A DNA stretch of 64,000 nucleotides from Glycomyces amatae (GTDB lineage: Bacteria; Actinomycetota; Actinomycetes; Mycobacteriales; Micromonosporaceae), in the NCBI RefSeq assembly GCF_020991375.1, contig NZ_JAJLQZ010000008.1, positions 62,001 to 126,000 of the forward strand, read 5' to 3'. Every line of letters starts with the position of its first letter. Position 1 is the stretch's first letter. This document shows positions 16,872-27,083 of the stretch, one piece after another. The position numbers were made by a program, and so were the translations under genes. The notes under the pieces are model-generated. The model was not told where the DNA came from, made no database searches, and was given only the letters and a program-made list of their open reading frames with translations.

Positions 16872-16912
16872 GCCTCGACCGCCTTCTTCTTCAGGAGGAG
16901 CAGCTCGTTCAT
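16868..16912 (-). CDS. 14-codon mini-ORF at the nuoG-nuoH junction
   Basis: A tiny frame, [14 protein letters not shown]. Its ATG overlaps the nuoG stop as ATGA and its TGA overlaps the nuoH ATG as ATGA. A 21-bp exact repeat (16864-16884 and 16905-16925), offset by 41 bp, shows that the stop-start junction was tandemly duplicated. NuoG and the mini-ORF both end AVEA; NuoH and the mini-ORF both begin MN. It may pass ribosomes between the genes, as at the C/D and J/K junctions. Confidence 0.5.
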   Translation of the reverse strand: MNELLLLKKKAVEA

Positions 16913-19389
16913 GCCTCGACCGCCTCTACTTCGCCGCCCGGGGACGCCTGCGAGCCGATCGGGGGCTCGGCGGCGGCCGGGCGCGGCACGTTCGGGTAGG
17001 CCCGGATCTGGACCACGTCGCCCGAGCCGGCGCCCAGGTGGCGGTAGATGCCGCGGCCGGGCGCGTTCTGCGGCAGCCAGACCACGCCCTCGGGCATGTC
17101 CGTCACCGCCAGCGGCAGCGTGATCCCGCCGATCGCCGTGGCGACCGTGACGCCCGAGCCCTCGACCGCGCCGATCGCCTTCGCGGTGGCCGCGCTCAGG
17201 CGCACCACCGGGTCGGGGGCGCAGCCGGCCAGGTGCGGGTTGTTCTCCTGCATGGAGCCGCCGTCGAGGAGCTGGCGCCAGGTGGCGAGCACCGCCTTGC
17301 CGTCCTCGCCGGACCGCGCGGGCTTGTCGAAGCCCCACTCGGGCGCCTCCTGGCGGGTGATCGGGTCGGGCAGGCCGGCCAGTTCGGCGCGCACGGTGCG
17401 CGTCTGGGCCAGGCCCAGCTCGACGCCCATGGCGGCCGCGAGCGTGTCGAGCACGGCGTGGTCGCTCATGAGGTCGGTGGGGACCACCGTCTCGAAGGTG
17501 CGCAGGCGCCCCTCCCAGTCGAAGTAGGCCCCGTCCTTGCCGGTGACCGGCGCGACCGGGAGGATCACGTCCGCGACGCGGGTGACCGCCGAGTGCCGGA
17601 TCTCCAGGGAGACCACGAAGCGGGCCGCGTACAGCGCCGCCTCGACCGCCGGGGCGTCCGCGAAGTCGTACGGGTCGACGCCGCCCACCAGGAGCGCGTC
17701 GATCTCGCCGTCCGCGGCGGCCTGGAGGAGGTCCCAGGCGCCGCGCCCGTCGCCGCCGGGCAGGGACGCGACGCCCCAGTACTCGGCGAGCTGCTCGCGG
17801 TCGGCCGCGTGGGAGGCGAGCCCGCCGCCGGGCAGGAGCCCGGGCAGGCAGCCGGCCTCGACCGCGCCGCGGTCCCCGGCGCGCCGGGGGATCCAGGCCA
17901 GGCGCGCGCCGGTGGCGCGGGCCAGCTTCACGGCGGCGGAGAACGCGCCTTCGACCGTGGCGAGGCGCTCCCCGAGGAGGATCACCGCGCCGTCCTCGGC
18001 GAGGGCGTCGCGGACGTAGCCGCCGCGCTGCCAGCCGTCGAGGAGCTCGGCCTCCTCGCCGGGCAGCGCCTCGATGAGGTTCGCGTCGAGCTTGCCGGTG
18101 CCGCGGGTCGCGAACGGCGCGACCACGTGCACGCGCTGGCCGTGCGCCCGCACGGCCTTGCGCATGCGCAGGAACGCGATCGGGCACTCCTCCTCGACTT
18201 CGAGGCCCACGGTGAGGACCACCGGGGCCTGCTCGAGGTCCTCGTAGGTGACCGCGCCGCTGGAGGGGTAGACCCCCGCGACGGCGTGGGCGAGGAACTC
18301 GGACTCCTCGGTCGAGTGCGGCCGGGAGCGGAAGTCGATGTCGTTGGTGCCCAGGACGATGCGCGCGAACTTGGCGTAGGCGTAGGCGTCCTCGACGGTG
18401 AGGCGGCCGCCGGGGAGGACCCCGACGCGGCCGGTCTCCTCGCCGGCGAGGCCCGCGGCGGCCCGGCGCAGGGCCTCGGGCCAGGAGGCCTCGCGCAGGG
18501 AGCCGTCGGCCTCGCGGACCATGGGCTTGGTGATGCGGTCGGCGGCGTCGGCGTACGAGTGGGCCCAGCGGCCCTTGTCGCAGTTCCACTCCTCGTTCAC
18601 GGCCGCGTCCTCGCCCGCGAGGCGCCGCAGCACCTTGCCGCGGCGGTGGTCGGTGCGCTGCGCGCACCCGGCCGAGCAGTGCTCGCACACGCTCGGGCTG
18701 GAGACGAGGTCGAACGGGCGCGAGCGGAACCGGTACTGGGAGCCGGTGAGGGCCCCGACCGGGCAGATCTGGACGGTGTTGCCCGAGAAGTAGGACTCGA
18801 ACGGCTCGTCCTCGTAGACGCCCACCTGCTCCAGCGCTGAGCGCTCCATGAGCTCGATGAACGGGTCGCCGGCGACCTGGTCGGAGAAGCGGGTGCAGCG
18901 GGCGCACAGGACGCAGCGCTCGCGGTCGAGGAGCACCTGGGAGGAGATCGGCAGCGCCTTCTTGTAGGTGCGCTTGTCGGCCGCCTCCATGCGGGTCTCG
19001 GTGCGGCCGGTGCTCATCGCCTGGTTCTGGAGCGGGCACTCGCCGCCCTTGTCGCAGACCGGGCAGTCCAGGGGGTGGTTGATCAGGAGGAACTCCATGA
19101 TCCCCTCCTGGGCCTCCTTCGCGACCTCGCTGGAGTGCTGGGTCTTGACGACCATGCCCTCCATGGCAGTGGTCGTGCACGAGGCCGCGGGCTTGGGCAT
19201 CCCGCGCCCGTTGCCCATGTCGGGGACGTCCACCAGGCACTGGCGGCAGGCGCCGACCGGCTCGAGCAGCGGGTGGTCGCAGAACCGGGGGATCTCGATG
19301 CCGAGCTGCTCGGCGGCCCGGATGATCAAGGTGCCCTTGGGGACCGTGACCTCCACACCGTCGATGGTGAAGGTGACTTGATCGGTCAT
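16909..19389 (-). CDS. nuoG: NADH-quinone oxidoreductase subunit G
   Basis: An 826-residue peripheral subunit with the iron-sulfur chain of the NADH arm. The N-terminal [2Fe-2S] ferredoxin domain has [19 protein letters not shown] and a further cysteine in [11 protein letters not shown]. The next cluster motif is [17 protein letters not shown], followed by [10 protein letters not shown] with CPVGALTG. A molybdopterin-oxidoreductase-like domain begins at about residue 215 with CEHCSAGC, which carries the extra cluster seen in some bacteria. ATG 19389 lies two bases after the nuoF stop. The stop overlaps the duplicated G/H junction mini-ORF. Confidence 0.95.
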   Translation of the reverse strand: MTDQVTFTIDGVEVTVPKGTLIIRAAEQLGIEIPRFCDHPLLEPVGACRQCLVDVPDMGNGRGMPKPAASCTTTAMEGMVVKTQHSSEVAKEAQEGIMEFLLINHPLDCPVCDKGGECPLQNQAMSTGRTETRMEAADKRTYKKALPISSQVLLDRERCVLCARCTRFSDQVAGDPFIELMERSALEQVGVYEDEPFESYFSGNTVQICPVGALTGSQYRFRSRPFDLVSSPSVCEHCSAGCAQRTDHRRGKVLRRLAGEDAAVNEEWNCDKGRWAHSYADAADRITKPMVREADGSLREASWPEALRRAAAGLAGEETGRVGVLPGGRLTVEDAYAYAKFARIVLGTNDIDFRSRPHSTEESEFLAHAVAGVYPSSGAVTYEDLEQAPVVLTVGLEVEEECPIAFLRMRKAVRAHGQRVHVVAPFATRGTGKLDANLIEALPGEEAELLDGWQRGGYVRDALAEDGAVILLGERLATVEGAFSAAVKLARATGARLAWIPRRAGDRGAVEAGCLPGLLPGGGLASHAADREQLAEYWGVASLPGGDGRGAWDLLQAAADGEIDALLVGGVDPYDFADAPAVEAALYAARFVVSLEIRHSAVTRVADVILPVAPVTGKDGAYFDWEGRLRTFETVVPTDLMSDHAVLDTLAAAMGVELGLAQTRTVRAELAGLPDPITRQEAPEWGFDKPARSGEDGKAVLATWRQLLDGGSMQENNPHLAGCAPDPVVRLSAATAKAIGAVEGSGVTVATAIGGITLPLAVTDMPEGVVWLPQNAPGRGIYRHLGAGSGDVVQIRAYPNVPRPAAAEPPIGSQASPGGEVEAVEA

Positions 19390-19391
19390 GT

Positions 19392-20719
<1,328 letters not shown>

Positions 20720-20723
<4 letters not shown>

Positions 20724-21418
20724 TTCGCTTCCTCGGGTTCCTTGGTCAGGAGGGGCGCGGCGGGGTCGTAGGCGGGCGCGGTGACGCCGGCCTCGGCCGC
20801 CAGGCGGGCCCCGGCGAGCGTCGCGTCGCCGTGGGCGTTGCCCTCGAGCCCGGCCGTGCGCTCCTCGTCGAACCCGGCCAGCTGCACCGACAGCTCGCGC
20901 AGCGTGCACAGCGGCGCGCCGCGCGTGGGGATCGGGCGGCGCCCGTCCCGCAGCTCGCGGACCAGCTCCACGGCCTTGGCCTCGTCGTGCTCGTCGAAGA
21001 ACTCGTAGTTGACGGTGACGACGGGCGCGTAGTCGCACGCGGCGAGGCACTCGGCGTGCTCGAGCGTGATCTTCCCGTCGGGCGTGGTCTCGTCGTGGCC
21101 GACGTCGAGCTCGTCGCTGAGCGCGTCGAACACCTTCTGGCCGCCCTTGGACTGGCAGAGGGTGTTGGTGCATACCGAGACCAGCCAGTCGCCGGCCGGC
21201 TCGCGCTTGTACATCGTGTAGAAGGTCGAGACCGCCTGCACCTGGGCCTTGGTGATGCCCAGTGCTTCGGCGCAGAAGGCGATGCCCTCGTCCGAGACGT
21301 AGCCGTCGTGGGACTGCACGAGGTGCAGCAGCGGCAGCAGCGCCGAGCGCTCGCGGCCCTCGGGGTAGCGCACGAGGATGGCCTCGGCCTGCTCGCGGAT
21401 CTTCTCCGGGTAGTTCAC
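20720..21418 (-). CDS. nuoE: NADH-quinone oxidoreductase subunit E
   Basis: A 232-residue thioredoxin-like subunit with a [2Fe-2S] cluster. Ligands are C83 and C88 (SVCTNTLCQ) and C124 and C128 ([10 protein letters not shown]). I choose GTG 21418 because it overlaps the nuoD stop as GTGA and has GGAGGT eight bases upstream; a TTG three codons earlier is less likely. The C-terminal 70 residues are an actinobacterial extension. The gene overlaps nuoF by four bases. Confidence 0.94.
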
Positions 21419-22749
21419 CTGTCGCAACCTCCCATGACCGGGTCGAGCGAGGCCCCGCCCGCGATGACGTCGGCGAGCAGGCCGCCTTCGGAGATGGCGG
21501 GGATGGCCTGCAGATTGATGAAGGACGGTTCGCGCATGTGGACGCGGAACGGCCTCGTGCCGCCGTCGGAGACGGCGTGGATGCCCAGTTCGCCGCGAGG
21601 GGCCTCGACGGCGGTGTACACCTGCCCGGCCGGGACCCGGAAGCCCTCGGTGACGAGCTTGAAGTGGTGGATCAGCGCCTCCATCGACTGGCTCATGATG
21701 TGCCGGATGTGGTTGAGGCTGTTGCCCATGCCGTCGCCGCCGAGGGCGAGCTGCGCGGGCCAGGCGATCTTCTTGTCCTCGACCATGACCGGGCCGGGCT
21801 CGAGCTTGTCGAGGCCCTGCTCGATGATGCGCAGGCTCTGGCGGATCTCCTCGAGGCGGACGAGGTACCGGGCCCAGGCGTCGGCGCCGTTGTGGGTCGG
21901 GACCTCGAAGTCGTACTCCTCGTAGCCGCAGTACGGCTGCGTCTTGCGCAGGTCCCAGGGGAGCCCGGCGGAGCGGAGCACGGGGCCGGTGACGCCGAGG
22001 GCGAGGCAGCCGGAGACGTCGAGGTAGGCGACGCCCTGGGTGCGCTCCTGCCAGATGGCGTTGCCGGTGAGCAGGCCCTCGTAGTCGTCGAGGCCCTGGG
22101 GCATGTAGTCGATGAAGTCGCGGATCATCTGGACGCCGTCGCGCGGGAGGTCCTGGGAGACGCCGCCGGGCCGGACGTAGGCCATGTTCATGCGCAGGCC
22201 GCAGACGGCCTCGAAGATGTCGAGGATCTTCTCGCGGTCGCGGAAGCCGTAGATCATCATCGACAGCGCGCCGAGCTCCATGCCGGTGGTCGCGAGGGCC
22301 ACGAGGTGGGAGCTGATCCGGTTGAGCTCCATCATGATCACGCGGATCACCTCGGCCCGCCGGGGCACCTCGATCCCGAGGAGCTTCTCGACGGCGAGGC
22401 AGTACGCGGTCTCGTTGAAGATCGGGGCGAGGTAGTCGGCGCGGGTGACGAACGTGGTCCCCTGCGTCCAGGTCCGGTACTCGAGGTTCTTCTCGATGCC
22501 GGTGTGCAGGTAGCCGATGACGGGGCGCACCGAGCGGACGGTCTCGCCCTCGAGCTCGCAGACCAGGCGGAGCACGCCGTGCGTGGACGGGTGCTGCGGG
22601 CCGAGGTTGACGATGAGGCGCTCTTCGTTGACCGGGTCGACCGAGGCGACGAGCTCGTCCCAGTCGCCGCCGGTGACGGTGTAGACGCGGCCCTCGGTGG
22701 TGTCGCGCTCCGCGGCGTAGGCGTCCTGGGCGTTCTCAGTGGCGGTCAC
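21415..22749 (-). CDS. nuoD: NADH-quinone oxidoreductase subunit D
   Basis: A 444-residue 49-kDa-type subunit lining the quinone site. Clear stretches are [58 protein letters not shown] and the C-terminal [20 protein letters not shown] with DPVMGGCDR. The start is GTG 22749, overlapping the stop of a 33-codon frame that lies between nuoC and nuoD. The downstream stop overlaps nuoE. Confidence 0.96.
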   Translation of the reverse strand: MTATENAQDAYAAERDTTEGRVYTVTGGDWDELVASVDPVNEERLIVNLGPQHPSTHGVLRLVCELEGETVRSVRPVIGYLHTGIEKNLEYRTWTQGTTFVTRADYLAPIFNETAYCLAVEKLLGIEVPRRAEVIRVIMMELNRISSHLVALATTGMELGALSMMIYGFRDREKILDIFEAVCGLRMNMAYVRPGGVSQDLPRDGVQMIRDFIDYMPQGLDDYEGLLTGNAIWQERTQGVAYLDVSGCLALGVTGPVLRSAGLPWDLRKTQPYCGYEEYDFEVPTHNGADAWARYLVRLEEIRQSLRIIEQGLDKLEPGPVMVEDKKIAWPAQLALGGDGMGNSLNHIRHIMSQSMEALIHHFKLVTEGFRVPAGQVYTAVEAPRGELGIHAVSDGGTRPFRVHMREPSFINLQAIPAISEGGLLADVIAGGASLDPVMGGCDR

Positions 22750-22847
22750 TTGCAGGCCCTCCTCTCGTCGGGCGGCGGGCTGGGCCGCTTCTCGCGGGGG
22801 GCTTCGCCACCCCGCGCTCCCCGTGGGGAGATCCGGTAGACGGTCAC
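22746..22847 (-). CDS. 33-codon mini-ORF at the nuoC-nuoD junction
   Basis: A short frame whose GTG (22847) overlaps the nuoC stop as GTGA and whose TGA overlaps the nuoD GTG as GTGA. It ends [10 protein letters not shown], copying the nuoC terminus [10 protein letters not shown]. The duplicated blocks lie at about 22743-22774 and 22841-22872, offset by 98 bp with three mismatches. Between them is a GC-rich hairpin-forming insert near 22791-22820. Like the mini-ORFs at G/H and J/K it keeps perfect four-base overlaps at both ends. Confidence 0.5.
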   Translation of the reverse strand: MTVYRISPRGARGGEAPREKRPSPPPDERRACK

Positions 22848-23551
22848 TTGTAGGCCCTCCGCTCGTCCGGCGGAGGGATGTGGGCGCCTTTGTACTCGAC
22901 TGCGATGCCGCCCAGCGGGTAGTCCTTCCGCTGCGGGTGGCCCTCCCAGTCGTCGGGCATGAGGATGCGGGTCAGGTGCGGGTGGCCCTCGAAGACGACG
23001 CCGAACATGTCGTAGGCCTCCCGCTCCTGCCAGTCGGCGGTCGGGTAGACCGCGGCGACCGACTGGACCACGGGGTGGTCGAGTCCGACGGCGGTCTCCA
23101 GGCGGACCTGGCGGCGGTAGGTCATCGACGTCAGCTGGTAGACCACGTGGAGCCGGTTGCGCCGGTCCGGGTAGTCCACGCCGGACACCGAGTTGCACAG
23201 CTCGAACCGCAGGGCCTCGTCGTCGCGCATGGCCTTGCAGACCTCGGCGGTGCGGTCGGGGGCGATGTAGATCGTCAGCTCGCCGCGGTCGACGACGACC
23301 GCGCGGGTGACGTCGTCGCCGAGCAGGTCGCGCAGCGCCCCGACGACCTCGTCGAAGTAGCCGCCCAGGGGCTCGGCCGTGGAGGCGATCTCGGCGCCGA
23401 GCGGGGCGGCCCGCACGAGGCCGCCGAAGCCGGAGGTGTCGCCGGTGTCGGTGGCGCCGAAGAGGCCCTTCTGGCGCTGGACGCCGACGGGCTGGACGTC
23501 GCCGGGGCCCGACTCGCCGGTGCCGGTCGGGTCGGCGGGTTCGGTGCTCAT
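22844..23551 (-). CDS. nuoC: NADH-quinone oxidoreductase subunit C
   Basis: A 235-residue 30-kDa-type peripheral subunit. The N-terminal 45 residues are disordered. The core includes [20 protein letters not shown] and the signature [19 protein letters not shown] with [23 protein letters not shown] 23551 overlaps the nuoB stop as ATGA. C and D are separate genes here, not fused as in E. coli. Its end is part of the duplicated C/D junction. Confidence 0.96.
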   Translation of the reverse strand: MSTEPADPTGTGESGPGDVQPVGVQRQKGLFGATDTGDTSGFGGLVRAAPLGAEIASTAEPLGGYFDEVVGALRDLLGDDVTRAVVVDRGELTIYIAPDRTAEVCKAMRDDEALRFELCNSVSGVDYPDRRNRLHVVYQLTSMTYRRQVRLETAVGLDHPVVQSVAAVYPTADWQEREAYDMFGVVFEGHPHLTRILMPDDWEGHPQRKDYPLGGIAVEYKGAHIPPPDERRAYK

Positions 23552-24183
23552 CGCTTGGCCACCGCCTTTCGGATGCGCAGCTGCTCCTCGTCGCCGGCCT
23601 TGACCGCCTCGGTCCACTCCTTCTTGCGCTGCTTGTCGAAGCGGTAGGAGGAGGGCATCGCGCCGGGCTTGACCACGGGCTCGGGGAGGTCGGCGAGGGC
23701 CTGCCGGCGCTTCTCGCCCAGCGGCTCGTGCTGGACCTTCTCGTGGAGCTTGAGGATCGCGTCGAGGAGCATCTCGGGCCGCGGCGGGCAGCCGGGGAGG
23801 TACATGTCGACGGGGACGACGTGGTCGACGCCCTGGACGATCGCGTAGTTGTTGAACATGCCGCCGGAGGTGGCGCACACGCCCATGGACAGGACCCACT
23901 TGGGCTCGGCCATCTGGTCGTAGATCTGGCGCAGCACCGGCGCCATCTTCTGGCTCACGCGCCCGGCCACGATCATGAGGTCGGCCTGGCGCGGGGAGGC
24001 CCGGAAGACCTCCATGCCGAAGCGGCCGGTGTCGTAGCGGGCGGCGCCGGTGGCCATCATCTCGATGGCGCAGCAGGCGAGGCCGAACGTGGCCGGCCAC
24101 ATCGAGGCCCGGCGGGTCCAGTTGACGAGGGCCTCGACCGAGGTGAGGATGATGCCCTGCGGGAGTTTCTCTTCTACACCCAT
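23548..24183 (-). CDS. nuoB: NADH-quinone oxidoreductase subunit B
   Basis: A 211-residue subunit carrying cluster N2, the direct electron donor to quinone. The adjacent cysteines C37-C38 in [12 protein letters not shown], the [14 protein letters not shown] motif and [13 protein letters not shown] supply the ligands. ATG 24183 follows the nuoA stop by seven bases. The C-terminal tail of about 45 residues is charged and typical of actinobacteria. The stop overlaps nuoC. Confidence 0.96.
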   Translation of the reverse strand: MGVEEKLPQGIILTSVEALVNWTRRASMWPATFGLACCAIEMMATGAARYDTGRFGMEVFRASPRQADLMIVAGRVSQKMAPVLRQIYDQMAEPKWVLSMGVCATSGGMFNNYAIVQGVDHVVPVDMYLPGCPPRPEMLLDAILKLHEKVQHEPLGEKRRQALADLPEPVVKPGAMPSSYRFDKQRKKEWTEAVKAGDEEQLRIRKAVAKR

Positions 24184-24190
24184 TGATGCC

Positions 24191-24550
24191 TCAGTCCCAG
24201 TCCAGTCCGCCGCGGCGCCATTCGTAGGCGTAGGCGACGAACAGCGCGGCGATGAACATGAACACGGCCCAGAACCCGAAGATCCCGAGCACGTCGTGGT
24301 GGACCGCCCACGGCACGAGGAAGATGATCTCGATGTCGAAGACGATGAACAGCATGGCGGTGAGGTAGAACTTCACCGGGAACTTGGTGGGGCCCGCGGT
24401 CGTGGGCGCGGGCTCGATGCCGCACTCGTAGGGGTCGGCCTTGGCGCGGTTCCTGCGGTAGGGGCCGGCGATGCGCGAGGCGACCACCGAGACGACGCCG
24501 AACCCCAGTCCGATCGCGAACATGATGACGACCGGTACGTAGACTTCCAT
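24191..24550 (-). CDS. nuoA: NADH-quinone oxidoreductase subunit A
   Basis: A 119-residue, three-helix membrane subunit. It contains [12 protein letters not shown], the conserved loop cysteine region, and [20 protein letters not shown] with the conserved acidic pair. I choose ATG 24550 because AAGGAGGG lies ten bases upstream. It starts only four bases after the menJ stop, so menJ and nuoA-N form one transcription unit. Confidence 0.96.
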   Translation of the reverse strand: MEVYVPVVIMFAIGLGFGVVSVVASRIAGPYRRNRAKADPYECGIEPAPTTAGPTKFPVKFYLTAMLFIVFDIEIIFLVPWAVHHDVLGIFGFWAVFMFIAALFVAYAYEWRRGGLDWD

Positions 24551-24554
24551 CGGC

Positions 24555-25910
24555 TCAGACCCTCCTTTCGGTGAGGCTTGCGAGCCGGTCATCGGCTCGA
24601 GCGGCATGGGCGCGGCCTGCCGACCGGGCCTTGGCCCGGCCCAGTCCGGGCGTGACGAGGCGCATCCCGTTGACGATCCGGTCGGCGGTGTCGCGGCCGG
24701 GCCGGTCGGTGAGGTTGGCCAGCAGTTTCAGCACGACGCGCATGAGCGCTGGGCGCTGGAGGCCGTGCTCGGTGCACAGCCGCATGACGGTGGGGTGGCC
24801 GATGAGCTGCACGAAGATCCCGCCCATGCGGTAGTACGAGCCCCACAGCTCGTCCATGCGGCCCGCGTAGGAGCGGAGGATCGCCTCGCGGCGCGGGGTG
24901 TTCGGGGCCTTGAGGGCGGCCGCGGCGACCTGCGCGGCGGCCTCGCCCGCCTCGACGGCGTAGGCGATGCCCTCGCCGTTGAAGGGGTTGACCATGCCGC
25001 CGGCGTCGCCCACGAGCATGAGGCCGCGGCTGTAGTGCGGGGTCCGGTTGAAGCCCATGGGGAGGGCGGCGCCGCGCACGGGGCCGTCGGCGTTGGCCTC
25101 GTCGGCGAGGCCCCACTCCTCGGGGGTGTTGGCGAGCCAGTCGCGCAGCAGGGCCCGGTAGTCGGTCTTGCCGTAGCCCTCGGAGGAGTTGAGGACGCCG
25201 AGGCCGACGTTGACGCGGCCGTCGCCGAGGCCGAAGATCCAGCCGTAGCCGGGCTGGAGGACGTCGGGTTCGGCGGCGGTGCGCAGGGCGAGCCAGGACT
25301 CGAGGTAGTCGTCGTCGTGCTTGGCCGCGGACCGGTAGTACTGGCGGACCGCGACGCCCATGGGGCGCTTCTCGTCGCGTTTGAGGCCGAGGGCGAGGGC
25401 GAGGCGGCCGGAGACGCCGTCGGCGGCGATGACCAGGGGGGCCCGGAAGGTGACGTGCTCGCCGTCGCGGACGGCGGTGACGCCCGCGACGCGGCCGGCG
25501 AGGTCGAAGACGGGGGCGGTGACCTTGGCGCCGGTGAGGAGCTTCGCGCCGGCCGCCACGGCCCGGTCGGCGAGGATCTGGTCGAAGTCGAGGCGGGTGC
25601 GGGTGAGGCCGTAGTCGGGGAAGTGCTCGAGGGCGGGCCAGTCGAGCTCGATGGCGGCGCCGTCGGCGACGACGCGCAGGCCGCGGTTGCGGACCCAGCC
25701 GGGGGCCTCGGTGTCGACGCCCATCTTGAGCAGCTGCGCGACGGCGCGCGGGGTGAGGCCGTCGCCGCAGACCTTCTCGCGGGGAAAGTGCGTCTTCTCC
25801 AGCAGGAGTACGTCGAGGCCCCGGGCGGCCAGATGGTAGGCCGAGGCCGCACCACCGGGGCCGGCGCCGACGACGATGACGTCGGCGTCCGGGGTTGCGT
25901 GAGTGGTCAC
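24555..25910 (-). CDS. menJ: Geranylgeranyl reductase family protein, likely menaquinone reductase
   Basis: A 451-residue FAD-dependent reductase. The dinucleotide-binding motif DVIVVGAGPGGAASAYHLA (10-28), the family motif FPREKVCGDGLTPRAV and the second FAD motif GLMLVGDAGGMVNPFNGEGI are present. Homologues saturate isoprenoid side chains; in mycobacteria MenJ reduces one isoprene unit of menaquinone. Its position, four bases upstream of nuoA, supports action on the quinone used by complex I. The start is GTG 25910 with GAGAGGA about six bases upstream. A Rex-type operator lies 51-70 bp upstream. The archaeal-lipid function of some relatives is unlikely here. Confidence 0.88.
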   Translation of the reverse strand: MTTHATPDADVIVVGAGPGGAASAYHLAARGLDVLLLEKTHFPREKVCGDGLTPRAVAQLLKMGVDTEAPGWVRNRGLRVVADGAAIELDWPALEHFPDYGLTRTRLDFDQILADRAVAAGAKLLTGAKVTAPVFDLAGRVAGVTAVRDGEHVTFRAPLVIAADGVSGRLALALGLKRDEKRPMGVAVRQYYRSAAKHDDDYLESWLALRTAAEPDVLQPGYGWIFGLGDGRVNVGLGVLNSSEGYGKTDYRALLRDWLANTPEEWGLADEANADGPVRGAALPMGFNRTPHYSRGLMLVGDAGGMVNPFNGEGIAYAVEAGEAAAQVAAAALKAPNTPRREAILRSYAGRMDELWGSYYRMGGIFVQLIGHPTVMRLCTEHGLQRPALMRVVLKLLANLTDRPGRDTADRIVNGMRLVTPGLGRAKARSAGRAHAARADDRLASLTERRV

Positions 25911-25960
25911 GGGCGTCCTCTCAGGCGTTTGGGGTGGTGATCCTCGTAACGATCAGCCTG

Positions 25961-25980
25961 CTTGTGAAGCTGTTCACAAG
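25961..25980. promoter_or_regulatory. Rex-type operator upstream of menJ-nuo
   Basis: A perfect palindrome with 8-bp arms, CTTGTGAA and TTCACAAG, separated by GCTG. This matches the known actinobacterial Rex operator form TTGTGAA-N4-TTCACAA. Rex senses the NADH/NAD+ ratio and in Streptomyces controls nuo and cytochrome bd genes. The site lies 51-70 bp before the menJ start, so it should control the whole menJ-nuo transcript. Confidence 0.85.
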
Positions 25981-26021
25981 CGTTTGCCGCAAGTCTAGAA
26001 CTCCGCTATCTACGCCCTGTC

Positions 26022-26039
26022 ACTTAGGTCCACCTAAGT
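26022..26039. promoter_or_regulatory. Second palindrome in the menJ-nuo upstream region
   Basis: Perfect inverted repeat ACTTAGGT-CC-ACCTAAGT, 42 bp upstream of the Rex-type site. The half-site resembles that of iron regulators (TTAGGT), but the spacing is too short for a standard DtxR/IdeR box. It may be a second operator for the nuo promoter or belong to the rightward wrbA side. The protein that binds it is unknown. Confidence 0.5.
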
Positions 26040-26216
26040 TGTCATTATTCGAGGTCACGACGCGAACAGGCGTGCCTGAACCAGAGTGGCGGAAGCGAAG
26101 GGAGCGCCTGGAGCGACGTCATGAGGGCACGTGACAAAGGCGACAGTCGATGCACCGGACAACTTTCGATGCCTGGAAACACTCTCGTAACACGGTCGGC
26201 GGCCCGCTCGCGCGGG

Positions 26217-26326
26217 CGAATCTGAAAAGGGGGCGTTCCGGGCGGGAGCGTGTCGAGCGCCACATCGTTCGAATTTGAAACTTCACGGGCGGCGCCGCTA
26301 TGGTCGATGGGTAATTCAAATCTGAA
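26217..26326 (+). repeat. Three spaced repeats upstream of the wrbA-like gene
   Basis: Three related 10-mers, CGAATCTGAA (26217-26226), CGAATTTGAA (26270-26279) and CAAATCTGAA (26317-26326), lie 53 and 47 bp apart, ending 22 bp before the gene start. Such arrays often bind a repressor or activator at several sites. The region is locally richer in A+T than its surroundings. Confidence 0.45.
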
Positions 26327-26348
26327 CTATCAGTTCCTGGAGGAACGC

Positions 26349-26969
26349 ATGACCGTCGAGCCCGTCAAGGTCTCCGTGATCTTCTACTCGGCCACCGGCA
26401 ACGTGACCGCCCTGGCGAAGCAGATCGCCTCCTCGGCCGAGAAGGCCGGCGCCGAGGTCCGCCTGCTCCGCGTGGCCGAGCTGGCTCCGCAGGCCGCGAT
26501 CGACTCGAACCCGGCGTGGGCCGAGAACGTCAAGGCCACCGCCGACATCCCCGTGGCCACCGCGGAGGACATCCTCTGGGCCGACGCCGTCATCATGGGC
26601 TCCCCGACCCGCTACGGCAACGTCGCGGCGCAGCTCAAGCAGTTCATCGACACCCTCGGCCCGCAGTGGTTCCAGGGCCTGCTGGCCGACAAGGTCTACT
26701 CCGGCTTCGCCGCGGCCTCCGGCAAGCACGGCGGCAACGAGTCGACCCTGCTGGCCCTCTACAACTCGTTCCACCACTTCGGCGGCATCATCGTCGCCCC
26801 CGGCTACGCGAACGAGACCCTGTTCGCGAACGCCTCGCCGTACGGCGTCTCGCACTGGAACGGCTACGACATCGACGAGACCACGCTCGCCGGGGCCACC
26901 GCCCAGGCCGAGCGCGTGGTGGCGACCGCCGCGGCCATCAAGGCCGGCCGCGCCGCCCTCGCCGCGTAG
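26349..26969 (+). CDS. wrbA: WrbA-like NAD(P)H:quinone oxidoreductase
   Basis: A 206-residue flavodoxin-fold protein. The FMN phosphate loop is seen in IFYSATGNVTALAKQIA, and the family pattern in AVIMGSPTRYGNVAAQLKQF, YSGFAAASGKHGGNESTLL and GGIIVAPGYANETLF. WrbA proteins make two-electron reductions of quinones, protecting cells from one-electron cycling. Start ATG 26349 has GGAGGA five bases upstream. It is divergent from the menJ-nuo operon, which fits a quinone-related role. A related NAD(P)H-dependent reductase remains possible. Confidence 0.88.
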   Translation: MTVEPVKVSVIFYSATGNVTALAKQIASSAEKAGAEVRLLRVAELAPQAAIDSNPAWAENVKATADIPVATAEDILWADAVIMGSPTRYGNVAAQLKQFIDTLGPQWFQGLLADKVYSGFAAASGKHGGNESTLLALYNSFHHFGGIIVAPGYANETLFANASPYGVSHWNGYDIDETTLAGATAQAERVVATAAAIKAGRAALAA

Positions 26970-26982
26970 CACGACGACGCGC

Positions 26983-27028
26983 GCCCGGTTCGATCCCCCG
27001 ACGGCACCCGGGGGGCCGGACCGGGCGT
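26983..27028. terminator. Hairpin terminator after wrbA-like gene
   Basis: Outer arms CGCCCGGT and ACCGGGCG enclose a second inner pairing of CCCCC with GGGGG. It lies between the 3' ends of the convergent wrbA-like gene and the lipoprotein gene ending at 27084. Confidence 0.6.
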
Positions 27029-27083
27029 TTCGCGTCCCCGGAGGCCGCGCTCCTCCCCTGTGCCGCTGGGGTGTGGGCCGCGG

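Noticed and set aside
22791..22820. Rho-independent terminator between nuoC and nuoD
   Set aside because: The hairpin has no following T run and lies inside a coupled frame in the middle of the operon.
26022..26039. IdeR/DtxR iron box
   Set aside because: The half-sites TTAGGT and ACCTAA are present but only two bases separate them, against about seven in known iron boxes.
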